From NCBI RefSeq assembly GCF_018141425.1, contig NZ_CP058561.1, positions 5,270,001-5,334,000 of the forward strand: 64,000 nt of DNA, written 5' to 3'. This stretch comes from Vallitalea guaymasensis. GTDB lineage: Bacteria; Bacillota; Clostridia; Lachnospirales; Vallitaleaceae. This document shows positions 25,324 through 33,640 of the stretch, piece after piece (positions within the stretch are counted from its first letter, which is position 1; every line of letters starts with the position of its first letter). The notes beneath the pieces were generated by a model, which saw nothing but the letters and a program-made list of their open reading frames with translations, had not been told where the DNA came from and did no database searches. A program made the translations under genes and the position numbers.

Positions 25324-25767
25324 ATGCACGATTACATTGAAATACTTGAGAGAATGTCCGCTGTACAGTATAGAATAAATTATAATGACAGAAAACCTAA
25401 AAGCTTTGGTACAGACCAGATGCTTTATCATTCAGAAATACATTTTATTGAGGCTATAGGTGTTGGAGATATCAACGCTTCTACACTGTCTAAAAAGCTA
25501 GATATCACAAATGGAGCAGTAACACAAGTAGCAGAAAAATTGATTAAAAAGGGATTAATACTAAAATACAAAAGAGACTCCAACAAAAAAGAAGTTCTTT
25601 TCAAACTGACTGAAAAAGGTAAGATAGCTTATGAAAATCACGAGTTATTTCATAAGGAACTTAATGATAAAGTAATAGAGTATCTAAAGAGGTTAAGCAA
25701 GGAACAGGTTGAGGGTATCTTGGGTCTTATTGGTATATGTGAAGAACATTTACCTAGAATTTTATGA
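25324..25767 (+). CDS. MarR family regulator
   Basis: A 147-residue winged-helix repressor. The DNA-binding core reads NASTLSKKLDITNGAVTQVA, then EKLIKKGLILKYKRDSNKKE as the wing and FKLTEKGKIAYENHE after it. It follows the flavodoxin-ferredoxin gene by 17 bases with RBS AGAGGTG and so is cotranscribed. The twin TTTTAG-N3-CTAAAA boxes at the operon promoter fit MarR autoregulation. The ligand is unknown. A second MarR of similar length is at 28268-28717. Confidence 0.87.
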   Translation: MHDYIEILERMSAVQYRINYNDRKPKSFGTDQMLYHSEIHFIEAIGVGDINASTLSKKLDITNGAVTQVAEKLIKKGLILKYKRDSNKKEVLFKLTEKGKIAYENHELFHKELNDKVIEYLKRLSKEQVEGILGLIGICEEHLPRIL

Positions 25768-26010
25768 TCGTTGCTAATAAGGTGATAATAAAAGATTAAT
25801 TAGACCTATATTTCGTATTGAAATTGCTAAATACTTGAAGGGGTATAAAAAATACTTATTAGAGTAGATATTAGTTATTATATGAATTATAATCTTTTTA
25901 GTGAAGGACTATTGGGGAGTATAAAATATAACATATAGATATCTTAGATATTTTTATTAATAGTTATCCTTCACATATTAAGTCGGGGTGGGTTACTATA
26001 TTTAATAAGG

Positions 26011-26046
26011 AAAACAGGTCAAGTATATAGTTAACCTGTTTTTCTT
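26011..26046. terminator. Hairpin at the end of the AraC gene
   Basis: AAAACAGGT pairs with ACCTGTTTT, with TT flanks on both sides. On the minus strand it overlaps the last codons and stop of the AraC regulator. On the plus strand it ends in TTTTTCTTTT, so it can work both ways. Confidence 0.7.
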
Positions 26047-27017
26047 TTAAGTTCACTGGGATTGACACCAAACTTTTTCTTGAAAGCTGCTGAAAAATGA
26101 CTAGGATTTGAATAACCAACCATATTAGCTATTTCTATTACATTTTTTTGACCTTCAATTAAATATTCTCTAGCTTTTTCCATTCGTAGATCTCTTATAT
26201 ATCCATAAATGGTTGTGTTATATATTTGTTTGAATCCAACCTTTAACTTGAATGTATTAAGTCCAATATGCTCAGATAACTCATTTATAGATAATGGATT
26301 GACATAATCATTATTAATGATCTCTTTTGCATATTGTAATTTGTCTATATCGTCATTTTTGAGAATTAGCTTTTGGTTAGGTTCATTCTTGATAATCATT
26401 TCTTTTAATATCAATGAAATTATTTCTATAGCTTTACTTTGGAGATATAAGATTCTGCATGTAGAATCCTTTGGCAGATTACATCTATGTATCTGATTAA
26501 ATGCAACCTTGACGTCAGGAATAGTGATTTCTACCATCATATCATTTATAAGGGATTCAAGGGCTTGTTCATCCAAAGTATCTACAGTAAGTTCGGGAAA
26601 TTGATTAAAAAATTGGTTATTAAAAATAATAGAAATAGATTCCCAATCATCGCTGGTAGAAAAGCTTTCCCATCCATAGGAGCTATTTCTAATAAACTTT
26701 ATATCTTCTTTCTGTATAGTATGTAATGTGTCCGTTTTCTTATTATTAAATTTCATATGTCCTTTTATACAGTAAATAATTTCAAAGCAGTTAAAATCTA
26801 GTTGATACTCGTATTCTAATTTGTTCTTGAATTTCATATCAGCAAAGCATACCTCTATACCGCCATCTAAAGAAATAAGCTCGAAATTACCTTTACCGAT
26901 GTCATTACATAAATTATATTGTGATTGATTAGTATAAGTATTCTTTTTTTCTAACAAAATATCACTGGAAAATTGGGAGTAGTAATCTTTCATATCATTT
27001 ATTCTATATTGTTTCAT
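26031..27017 (-). CDS. AraC family regulator, PchR/YbtA-like
   Basis: A 328-residue regulator. The N-terminal half (about 30-150) is a cupin-like sensor (EVCFADMKFKNKLEYEYQLD, then FEIIYCIKGHMKF). Residues about 230-325 hold the two AraC HTH units with LSINELSEHIGLNTFKLKVG and VIEIANMVGYSNPSHFSAAF, ending GVNPSELKRK. The form of the sensor and the direct adjacency to a FecBCD-type transporter resemble siderophore-responsive activators such as PchR, YbtA or Btr. The start ATG at 27017 has GGAGGT upstream. It is divergent from the methyltransferase-ABC operon, which is its likely target. Confidence 0.85.
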   Translation of the reverse strand: MKQYRINDMKDYYSQFSSDILLEKKNTYTNQSQYNLCNDIGKGNFELISLDGGIEVCFADMKFKNKLEYEYQLDFNCFEIIYCIKGHMKFNNKKTDTLHTIQKEDIKFIRNSSYGWESFSTSDDWESISIIFNNQFFNQFPELTVDTLDEQALESLINDMMVEITIPDVKVAFNQIHRCNLPKDSTCRILYLQSKAIEIISLILKEMIIKNEPNQKLILKNDDIDKLQYAKEIINNDYVNPLSINELSEHIGLNTFKLKVGFKQIYNTTIYGYIRDLRMEKAREYLIEGQKNVIEIANMVGYSNPSHFSAAFKKKFGVNPSELKRKTG

Positions 27018-27166
27018 ATATTACCTCCAAAATTATAACTAAAACCAAATAAATCATAATAGAGAGTGTCAGTATCAATTGTCTATTAAAATTTTACCAG
27101 TGCTGAATATTAATGTCAATGAACTAGTAATCATAATTAGTTAGTGAATATTAATCATAAAGCTGA

Positions 27167-27203
27167 TTGTATGCTTGACATACAACATGTTTAGTTATAT
27201 ACT
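27167..27203 (+). promoter_or_regulatory. Promoter with dyad over the -35 box
   Basis: TTGACA at 27175-27180 and TATACT at 27198-27203 are 17 bases apart. The perfect inverted repeat TTGTATG-N5-CATACAA (27167-27173 and 27179-27185) straddles the -35 element, a likely repressor site for the second MarR or the AraC protein. Confidence 0.65.
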
Positions 27204-27243
27204 ATTATCGTAATGTATGCTAGGGTTACAAAGGAGTGAGAAA

Positions 27244-28239
27244 ATGAATAATAAAAAGTTGGTAGCAAATACATATTACAAGATGGTAACCAACCATAGA
27301 GAGTCACAACTATTTTTTGCAGCATTAAAACTAGATATTTTTTCATATTTAGATAATGAAATATCAATAGAAGAAATAGCTGACCAAAGTACATATGATA
27401 TAAGAAACTTAAAATTAATACTGAATGCTTTAGCATCCATACATCTAATTGAAAAACATGAAAACAAGTTTGTTAATACAGAGGAGGGGAAATTCTATCT
27501 ATCAAAATCAAGTAAATATTATATTGGAGATGCCATATTATTTAGGAATGAAATGATGTCATTAGATAATATTGAGAACAGAGTAAGATTTGGTCCAGAT
27601 AAAGCTATTACTCAACATAATCAAGGGCAAAAAGTCTATAATTTCACTAAATTAGCAAAAGTAAGCATCCCAGAGATATATCTATGGCGAATAGAACCAT
27701 TGATAAATCTTATGAATACAATATATCAGGATAGTGAACCTAATAAAATATTAGATCTAGGTGGAGGTTCAGGCGCTATGGGAATAGAGTTGTGTAAAGC
27801 TTTCCCTAACTCAAAAGGTGTTATTTTTGAAGAACCTAAAGTTTCGCTAGTAGCAGAAGATTTAATTTCAAAGAATAATCTAAGTACAAGAGTATCTGTG
27901 CAAAAAGGTGACTTCATAAAAGATGACATTGGAAGTGGTTACGATATAATAATTGCCTCAGGCATTATAGACTTTGCAAAAGACCATTTACAGGATTTTG
28001 TAAAAAAACTATATGACGCTCTTAATAAAAATGGTATAATATATCTAATAACCCATGGATTCAGTGAAGATTATCTAGAACCTTCTGAAACTATACTGGG
28101 ATGGCTGTCAAGTCATTTGGATGGTCTTAATTTACTTCTACCTGATAAGGTTATTCAAGATGCAATGACAGATAGTGGGTTTAGACTATATAAACAAGAT
28201 AAAAGTGGTAATCACAGCATAAAGGTTTACCAAAAATAA
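27244..28239 (+). CDS. SAM-dependent O-methyltransferase-like protein
   Basis: A 331-residue protein of the acetylserotonin/small-molecule O-methyltransferase type. Residues 1-90 are the winged-helix dimerization domain (FFAALKLDIFSYLDNEISIE, then ADQSTYDIRNLKLILNALAS). Residues about 150-331 are the Rossmann domain with motif I ILDLGGGSGAMGIEL, then VIFEEPKVSLVAEDL and GDFIKDDIGSGYDIII. The usual catalytic His/Glu pair is not obvious, so the acceptor cannot be predicted. The ATG at 27244 with AAAGGAG is preferred over 27217. It is the first gene of an operon with MarR, a metal-chelate ABC transporter and a hydrolase, so the substrate may be a chelator or cofactor handled by that system. Confidence 0.82.
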   Translation: MNNKKLVANTYYKMVTNHRESQLFFAALKLDIFSYLDNEISIEEIADQSTYDIRNLKLILNALASIHLIEKHENKFVNTEEGKFYLSKSSKYYIGDAILFRNEMMSLDNIENRVRFGPDKAITQHNQGQKVYNFTKLAKVSIPEIYLWRIEPLINLMNTIYQDSEPNKILDLGGGSGAMGIELCKAFPNSKGVIFEEPKVSLVAEDLISKNNLSTRVSVQKGDFIKDDIGSGYDIIIASGIIDFAKDHLQDFVKKLYDALNKNGIIYLITHGFSEDYLEPSETILGWLSSHLDGLNLLLPDKVIQDAMTDSGFRLYKQDKSGNHSIKVYQK

Positions 28240-28267
28240 ACACATAAGAGCAGAGGGAGTTAATTAA

Positions 28268-28717
28268 ATGAATGCCAAGAACAATGTTTTAGAATCTTTT
28301 ATATCAATGACAGAGAAAGTTGCAAACGGTAAAACCAATGTTTTAGATTTTGGTAGTGAAAACATGAAATTTTATCGAGGCGAAATACATATGATTAAAA
28401 TGATTGGAGATAATCCTGGCATCTATAGCTCGGAAATGGCTAGAAAATTTGGTATAACTAGAGCTGTTGTCTATAAAACAGTATTAAAATTAGAAAAAAG
28501 AGCATTGATTATTAAGGTCAATGATGAGGCAGATAAGAAAAAGACTAAATTATTTTTAACTGAAGATGGAGAGAAAGCTTACAAATTTCATGAACAATAT
28601 CATAACAATTTTGATAAAGCTTTGTTTGATTTTTTAGATAGTCTTAACGAAGACGAATTACAATTAATACAAAAATTTCTTAATTACTCAAATAAATTAA
28701 TAGATAATCATTTCTAA
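28268..28717 (+). CDS. MarR family regulator
   Basis: A 149-residue winged-helix protein. SSEMARKFGITRAVVYKTVL is the recognition region; the wing is KVNDEADKKKTKLFLTEDGE. RBS AGAGGGAG lies before the ATG at 28268. It is located between the methyltransferase and the lipoprotein gene and is therefore probably transcribed with them. It shares its plan with the MarR at 25324 (the conserved FYRGEIHMI here versus YHSEIHFIE there), so the two probably arose by duplication. Confidence 0.86.
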   Translation: MNAKNNVLESFISMTEKVANGKTNVLDFGSENMKFYRGEIHMIKMIGDNPGIYSSEMARKFGITRAVVYKTVLKLEKRALIIKVNDEADKKKTKLFLTEDGEKAYKFHEQYHNNFDKALFDFLDSLNEDELQLIQKFLNYSNKLIDNHF

Positions 28718-28738
28718 GGATAGAGGAGGTTTTTTTTT

Positions 28739-29812
28739 ATGAAGTCAATGAGAATGATAACCATTATTACAATAATAAGTTTAGTATTAGTACAATTAAC
28801 AGGTTGTTCTGTTAATAATGAAAATAAAGTAGCCACAACAGTTAATGAAGATAATAAAGAAGCAGGATCAAAGGACAAAGATATTACTAGAGTCACTATA
28901 ATATCTCCGCCCATATTTTCAATCTATCTTAGTGCATCACCAAAAGATACTACAGTAGTAGGCATTAATGGAAGAGCATTTAGTACAGCTAATGAGAAAG
29001 TTCTTGCAGAATTATATCCTGGTTATAAAGATATAAACACTTCTTTTATTAATAATGAATTTGTTGTTAATACAGAGGAGTTGCTAAAATTATCACCTGA
29101 TATTATATTCTATTACGGAGATAATCAAAAGAATGAATTAGATAAATTAAATGTTGAATCTGTAGATATGATGATTAATAAAGACAGAGACCCTGAACAG
29201 ATGACTATTCAATGGGAAAAACATTTAGAAGAAGCTTTAGATGTTTCTAATGAAAATACTATAGAAAAAGAGTGGGAGAGATCAAATAATAAAGCAGATG
29301 AACTATTGAAAGATAACTCTACCAAGAAAAAAGGACTTTATATATTTAGCTACATAAATGGAAAAATAACTGCAAGTGGGAATAACTCATATGGAGATAA
29401 TTTCTTCAATAAAGCAGGAATAGAAAATGTAGCTAAGGATCTACAGGGATGTAAAGAAGTGAGTATGGAACAAATCTATGAATGGAATCCTGATATTGTT
29501 TTCATATTTTTAGGTATGCCTGCAACACCTATTATTAATAATAAAGCAACAAATCAAGATTGGTCCTTGATTCAGGCATATAAGGATAAAGCTATTTATG
29601 ATATTCCACAAGCGGTTTATTCCTGGGGTGCGCCAAGTGCAGATTCACCTGTAATGCCATTATGGCTTATTTCAAAAACTTATCCTGATTTAATGAATAG
29701 AGATGATTTCATCACTTACTTAAAAGGATATTACAATAGAATCTATGATATAGAATTAAATGATACTTTAGTTGAGGACATATTGAAACCTAAAGAAGTA
29801 AAAGGAAAATAA
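28739..29812 (+). CDS. Iron-chelate ABC transporter, substrate-binding lipoprotein
   Basis: A 357-residue lipoprotein. The signal peptide ends in the lipobox LTGC (Cys about 23). The mature part has the two-lobe FecB/BtuF fold: TRVTIISPPIFSIYLSASPK opens the first lobe, LLKLSPDIIFYYG ends it, and a long helix leads to KKGLYIFSYINGKITASGNN in the second lobe, with WNPDIVFIFLG near the end. This class binds ferric siderophores, haem or cobalamin; which one is not readable here. A strong RBS (AGGAGG) precedes it. It is followed directly by its permease and ATPase genes. Confidence 0.87.
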   Translation: MKSMRMITIITIISLVLVQLTGCSVNNENKVATTVNEDNKEAGSKDKDITRVTIISPPIFSIYLSASPKDTTVVGINGRAFSTANEKVLAELYPGYKDINTSFINNEFVVNTEELLKLSPDIIFYYGDNQKNELDKLNVESVDMMINKDRDPEQMTIQWEKHLEEALDVSNENTIEKEWERSNNKADELLKDNSTKKKGLYIFSYINGKITASGNNSYGDNFFNKAGIENVAKDLQGCKEVSMEQIYEWNPDIVFIFLGMPATPIINNKATNQDWSLIQAYKDKAIYDIPQAVYSWGAPSADSPVMPLWLISKTYPDLMNRDDFITYLKGYYNRIYDIELNDTLVEDILKPKEVKGK

Positions 29813-29816
29813 AGAA

Positions 29817-30851
29817 ATGAATATAAAAAAAAATAGTACTATGACATCTTATAAAAATGTAGCTTTTCTAGTAGTAATATTATTGATTATAGTGAGTTGT
29901 ATATCTTTGTTAGTAGGTCGTTATGACATATCAATAAGTGATATCATTAAAATATTCAGTGCCAAGATTAATAACTCCAGTTTACCTGATAAGTTAGAAA
30001 TTTCTTCTTACATAATATGGGATATAAGGATACCACGAATTATTTTAGCTGGAATGGTAGGGGCTTGTATTGCTATAGCAGGTACCTGTATGCAAGGATT
30101 ATTACAAAACCCCCTTGTCAGTCCTGATGTTCTTGGAGTTTCTTCAGGAGCTGGATTCGGTGCGGCGCTTGGAATTATATTGACCTCCAATAATTTAATC
30201 ACTATACAGATTTTATCATTTGCATTTGGAATTACCAGTATGGCTTTAGTTTTTCTGTTTTCAAAAGGTAGAAAAGATCAATCTATTCTATCAATCATAT
30301 TAAGTGGGATTATAGTATCTTCTGTATTTACATCCTTGATATCAATAACAAAATATGTTGCTGATGCAGAAGAGAAATTGCCAGCTATAACTTTTTGGCT
30401 TATGGGAAGTTTTTCTAATGCTTCTTATGACCAGATTAAAATTATCATATTACCTGTGATGATTGGAATCGTAGGGTTAACAATACTTAGATGGAAGATT
30501 AATATATTGTCTTTAGGTGATGATGAAGCATTTACAATGGGGATTAATCCTAAGAGGCTTAGGTGGATTATTATCATATTATGTACTGTCATGGTTTCTT
30601 CAACTGTTACAGTAGCAGGAATTATTGGATGGATAGGTTTAGTAATTCCTCATATATGCAGAAAGATAATTGGATATAATCACGGATATTTGGTTCCATT
30701 ATCAGGTTTAACAGGAGCAGCTTTTTTAATAATAGTTGATTGTTTAGCAAGAAATATCAGTTCTTCAGAAATACCTATTGGTATATTGACAGCTTTAATA
30801 GGTGCTCCAATTTTTGCTTTTTTATTTATGTACAAGAGAGGTGAGATATAA
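29817..30851 (+). CDS. FecCD-type ABC permease
   Basis: A 344-residue permease with about ten membrane segments, of the BtuC/FecCD family. Motifs: RIPRIILAGMVGACIAIAGT, LLQNPLVSPDVLGVSSGAGF, and GWIGLVIPHICRKIIG. It would function as a homodimer with the ATPase encoded next. The gap after the lipoprotein gene is 4 bases, and its stop shares a base with the ATPase start, so the three are tightly coupled. Confidence 0.92.
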   Translation: MNIKKNSTMTSYKNVAFLVVILLIIVSCISLLVGRYDISISDIIKIFSAKINNSSLPDKLEISSYIIWDIRIPRIILAGMVGACIAIAGTCMQGLLQNPLVSPDVLGVSSGAGFGAALGIILTSNNLITIQILSFAFGITSMALVFLFSKGRKDQSILSIILSGIIVSSVFTSLISITKYVADAEEKLPAITFWLMGSFSNASYDQIKIIILPVMIGIVGLTILRWKINILSLGDDEAFTMGINPKRLRWIIIILCTVMVSSTVTVAGIIGWIGLVIPHICRKIIGYNHGYLVPLSGLTGAAFLIIVDCLARNISSSEIPIGILTALIGAPIFAFLFMYKRGEI

Positions 30852-31624
30852 TGCTGTTAAAACTAAAGAATTGCTATTATTCTTATAAACCTAATGTTCC
30901 TATACTAAAAGATATCAGTTTTACTTTGGATGAAGGAGAAATTCTTGCAATAATGGGTTGTAATGGAATAGGTAAGACTACCTTGTTGAAATGTATTGCT
31001 GGAATTTTGAAATGGGATAAAGGAACTTGTATATTCAATGGACAAAATACTATTGATGCTGACCGTATAAAAGACATTGGTTATGTACCTCAAGCAAGGA
31101 AATTACCATTTTCTTATTTAGTAAAAGATTTGGTTGTATTTGGGAGAAATGGAACCCACAATTATTTTCAATCACCAAAAAAAGAGGATTACGATATAGT
31201 AGATGACATTCTAAATGAATTAGGTATCTATCATATAAGAAATTCCTATTGCAATGAATTGAGCGGTGGGCAACTGCAGATGGTGTTCATAGCCAAGGCT
31301 TTGTCCTCATTTCCAAAGTTATTGATATTAGATGAACCAGAATCACATTTAGATTTTTATAATCAATTCAAAGTATTGCACACAATAAGTAAATTAGCTA
31401 AGAAGCAGGGTATAAGTACAATAATTAATTCACATTATCCTAACAATGTAATGAAGATTGCAAATAAGTGCTTAGTTTTAAGTAAGGATAAATATACTTG
31501 CGGAGATATCAGTAGTATAATGACAGAAAAAACAATGAAAGAATATTTTTATGTTAATTCTAAACTCATTGACTTGCATTATAATAATAAAAATGTACCA
31601 TCATTTGTATTTTTAGGTACTTGA
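30851..31624 (+). CDS. FecE-type ABC ATPase
   Basis: A 257-residue nucleotide-binding subunit. Walker A is GCNGIGKTTL, the Q-loop is in YVPQARKL, the signature is LSGGQLQM, and Walker B is LLILDEPESHLDF followed by a switch His in NSHYPNN. The ATG at 30851 overlaps the stop of the permease (TAATG). It completes the iron-chelate importer. Confidence 0.92.
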   Translation: MLLKLKNCYYSYKPNVPILKDISFTLDEGEILAIMGCNGIGKTTLLKCIAGILKWDKGTCIFNGQNTIDADRIKDIGYVPQARKLPFSYLVKDLVVFGRNGTHNYFQSPKKEDYDIVDDILNELGIYHIRNSYCNELSGGQLQMVFIAKALSSFPKLLILDEPESHLDFYNQFKVLHTISKLAKKQGISTIINSHYPNNVMKIANKCLVLSKDKYTCGDISSIMTEKTMKEYFYVNSKLIDLHYNNKNVPSFVFLGT

Positions 31625-31639
31625 TGGAGGAGGTTAAAA

Positions 31640-32572
31640 ATGAAAAAGAAAATCCTAATCTTAGTAAGTGTAATCGTATTAATTATTATTCTAATACCTA
31701 TTTTGACAGGTAACTTAGAAAAAGAAACATTGAATCAACAAACAAGGGCTAGATTAGAAGGAAGTTTTATTGAGCTATCAAATGGATATACTCATTATGA
31801 ATTGAAAGGACCTGAGGACGGTAAAACCATTATCTTAGTACATGGTAATGCTGCACCATATTTTACATGGGATAACAATATAGATGCACTAGCTGATGCT
31901 GGATTCAGAGTTCTTAGATATGATGTGTATGGTCATGGATATTCTGATAGACCTAAGCTAAGGAAATACGATAGAGAATTATACGATGAACAGCTGGTTG
32001 AACTAAAAGAGAAATTAAACATAACAGGACCTGTTTATATGATTGGTACATCTCAAGGGGGCTGCATAACTACTTATTTTGCAGCATCACACCCTGAAGA
32101 GGTAGAGAAGGTAGCTTTACTTTCACCGCTTTTTGATACTTTTCCTGGCAAAAACAGAGTAAATCTGCTGAAAACTAGATTTATAGGTGAATATATGATG
32201 AATGTAAGTGGAGATAAAATGTTGACAGACCCTTCAAAGGTATTATATTCAGATGAGAAAAAACAAGAACTTACTGATAAATTAAAGAAACAGATTAGTT
32301 TTAAAGGGAAAAAAAGAGCAGTTTTAGCTAATATGAGAGGTAATGCTATAGATGATGCTACTATCTACTATGAAAAACTAGGAGAACAAGAGATACCTAT
32401 TCTGTTGACTTGGGGAGAAAACGATAAGAAAAACACAAAAGAATCCATGGAAAAATTACAGCAGTTAATTCCAAAAATACAATACCATGAGATAGAGAAA
32501 GCGTCTCATTTAGCACATTATGAATTTCCAGAGGTAATCAATAAACTGTTAATTGATTATCTGAATCAATAA
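31640..32572 (+). CDS. Membrane-anchored alpha/beta hydrolase
   Basis: A 310-residue protein. Residues 5-24 are one hydrophobic N-terminal anchor, so the enzyme domain faces outside. The fold shows ILVHGNAAPYFTWDN (oxyanion region), the nucleophile elbow GTSQGG with Ser138, the acid in TWGENDKK and the catalytic His in KASHLAHYEF. It is 15 bases after the ATPase gene with RBS GGAGGAGG, so it belongs to the iron-chelate operon. A role in cleaving a chelator ester, or in surface lipid or peptide hydrolysis, is possible; the known siderophore esterases of this fold make the first attractive, but it is not proven. Confidence 0.82.
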   Translation: MKKKILILVSVIVLIIILIPILTGNLEKETLNQQTRARLEGSFIELSNGYTHYELKGPEDGKTIILVHGNAAPYFTWDNNIDALADAGFRVLRYDVYGHGYSDRPKLRKYDRELYDEQLVELKEKLNITGPVYMIGTSQGGCITTYFAASHPEEVEKVALLSPLFDTFPGKNRVNLLKTRFIGEYMMNVSGDKMLTDPSKVLYSDEKKQELTDKLKKQISFKGKKRAVLANMRGNAIDDATIYYEKLGEQEIPILLTWGENDKKNTKESMEKLQQLIPKIQYHEIEKASHLAHYEFPEVINKLLIDYLNQ

Positions 32573-32656
32573 AACTACTGTCAAACAAAGAAAAAGTATT
32601 GAATTTATTTGTTTTAATTTATCAATTGTTAAGTTCAATATATTTAGTTGAAGAAG

Positions 32657-32695
32657 ATAGCACGGGATTGATATTATAGACCAATCCTGTGCTAT
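32657..32695. repeat. 14-bp inverted repeat after the iron operon
   Basis: Arms 32657-32670 and 32682-32695 pair with a single G-U around an 11-base loop. The tail AAAATTATAG is not U-rich, so it is a weak terminator or mRNA end stabiliser. The rest of the 322-base gap to the TetR gene (32573-32894) holds no open frame I can support. Confidence 0.6.
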
Positions 32696-32894
32696 AAAAT
32701 TATAGATACAGAAATATAAAAGTAATTATAGACATTGATAAATTTATATGATATACTTTGTATTGAAATTGATATTCATTATTAATAATATTTTATGGTT
32801 ATAACTTGATAATTAATAGTTTTGCATCTCACTTATTGAAAAGCATAATTATATATGTTAATATTATCAAAAAAGTATAACATGGAGTGAGAAA

Positions 32895-33494
32895 ATGGCA
32901 AAATTCCAAAGAAAAACTCGGCAAGAAAGAGAGACAGAAATAAAAGAAGCAGCACTGGATGTATTTGTTAACAAAGGCTATCGTAATACAACCATGGAAG
33001 ATATTATTGCTGGAACAACCCTTTCAAAAGGTGGAGTATATAGATATTTTTCTAGTCCTAAAGAAATAATGATTGCTATTATGCGAGATGGTAACGATGT
33101 CGATAATAAATTCTTTAGAGAAATTCGCCAAGAAATTAACAGCAAAGAGGACATTTGTAATTTATTAGCTGATAGATCTTTAGATAAAATATTAAGTACA
33201 TCCCCACAAAAAAAATTATATCTAATGTTTATATATGAAATATTATACGATAAAAAACTAGAGAATATATTTTTAGGATTTGAAAAACAGACTTTTATAC
33301 AACTGGAAAATTTATTTGGTGATAAAATATCTTTTTTCAAGGATAAAAATCAAGAAATGAATAGACTCTTTATGAGTAGATTGATAAATGCTTTGTTATT
33401 TGTGCATGCTCTTTTTTCTGATAAACAAATTTTAGAAAGTAATAAGGATTATCTTCATAAAATATTCTTTGATTTTTATAATGAGTATTTATAA
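32895..33494 (+). CDS. TetR family regulator
   Basis: A 199-residue repressor. Residues 10-58 form the TetR HTH (IKEAALDVFVNKGYRNTTME, then TTLSKGGVYRYFSSPKEIM). The C-terminal part is an all-helical ligand-binding domain with no recognisable subtype. RBS TGGAGTG precedes the ATG. It lies directly upstream of a MATE efflux gene, and a 16-bp perfect dyad sits between them, so the regulator probably represses the exporter until an exported compound binds. Confidence 0.88.
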   Translation: MAKFQRKTRQERETEIKEAALDVFVNKGYRNTTMEDIIAGTTLSKGGVYRYFSSPKEIMIAIMRDGNDVDNKFFREIRQEINSKEDICNLLADRSLDKILSTSPQKKLYLMFIYEILYDKKLENIFLGFEKQTFIQLENLFGDKISFFKDKNQEMNRLFMSRLINALLFVHALFSDKQILESNKDYLHKIFFDFYNEYL

Positions 33495-33536
33495 AAAACT
33501 AGCTTTAATTAAGGTAGAAAAATTTTTGCTTTTTAA

Positions 33537-33552
33537 GTGACGTTGACGTCAC
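33537..33552. promoter_or_regulatory. TetR-type operator
   Basis: GTGACGTTGACGTCAC: perfect 7-bp arms GTGACGT/ACGTCAC around TG. This GC-rich dyad stands out in an AT-rich gap and lies 43 bases after the TetR gene and about 90 bases before the MATE start codon. Confidence 0.75.
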
Positions 33553-33640
33553 CAACATATTTATAGTTATTTAATTTTTTATGATTACTTAGTATTTTTA
33601 CTTATAATCAGTTGATTATTTAATGAAGGAGGAAGTTTAT

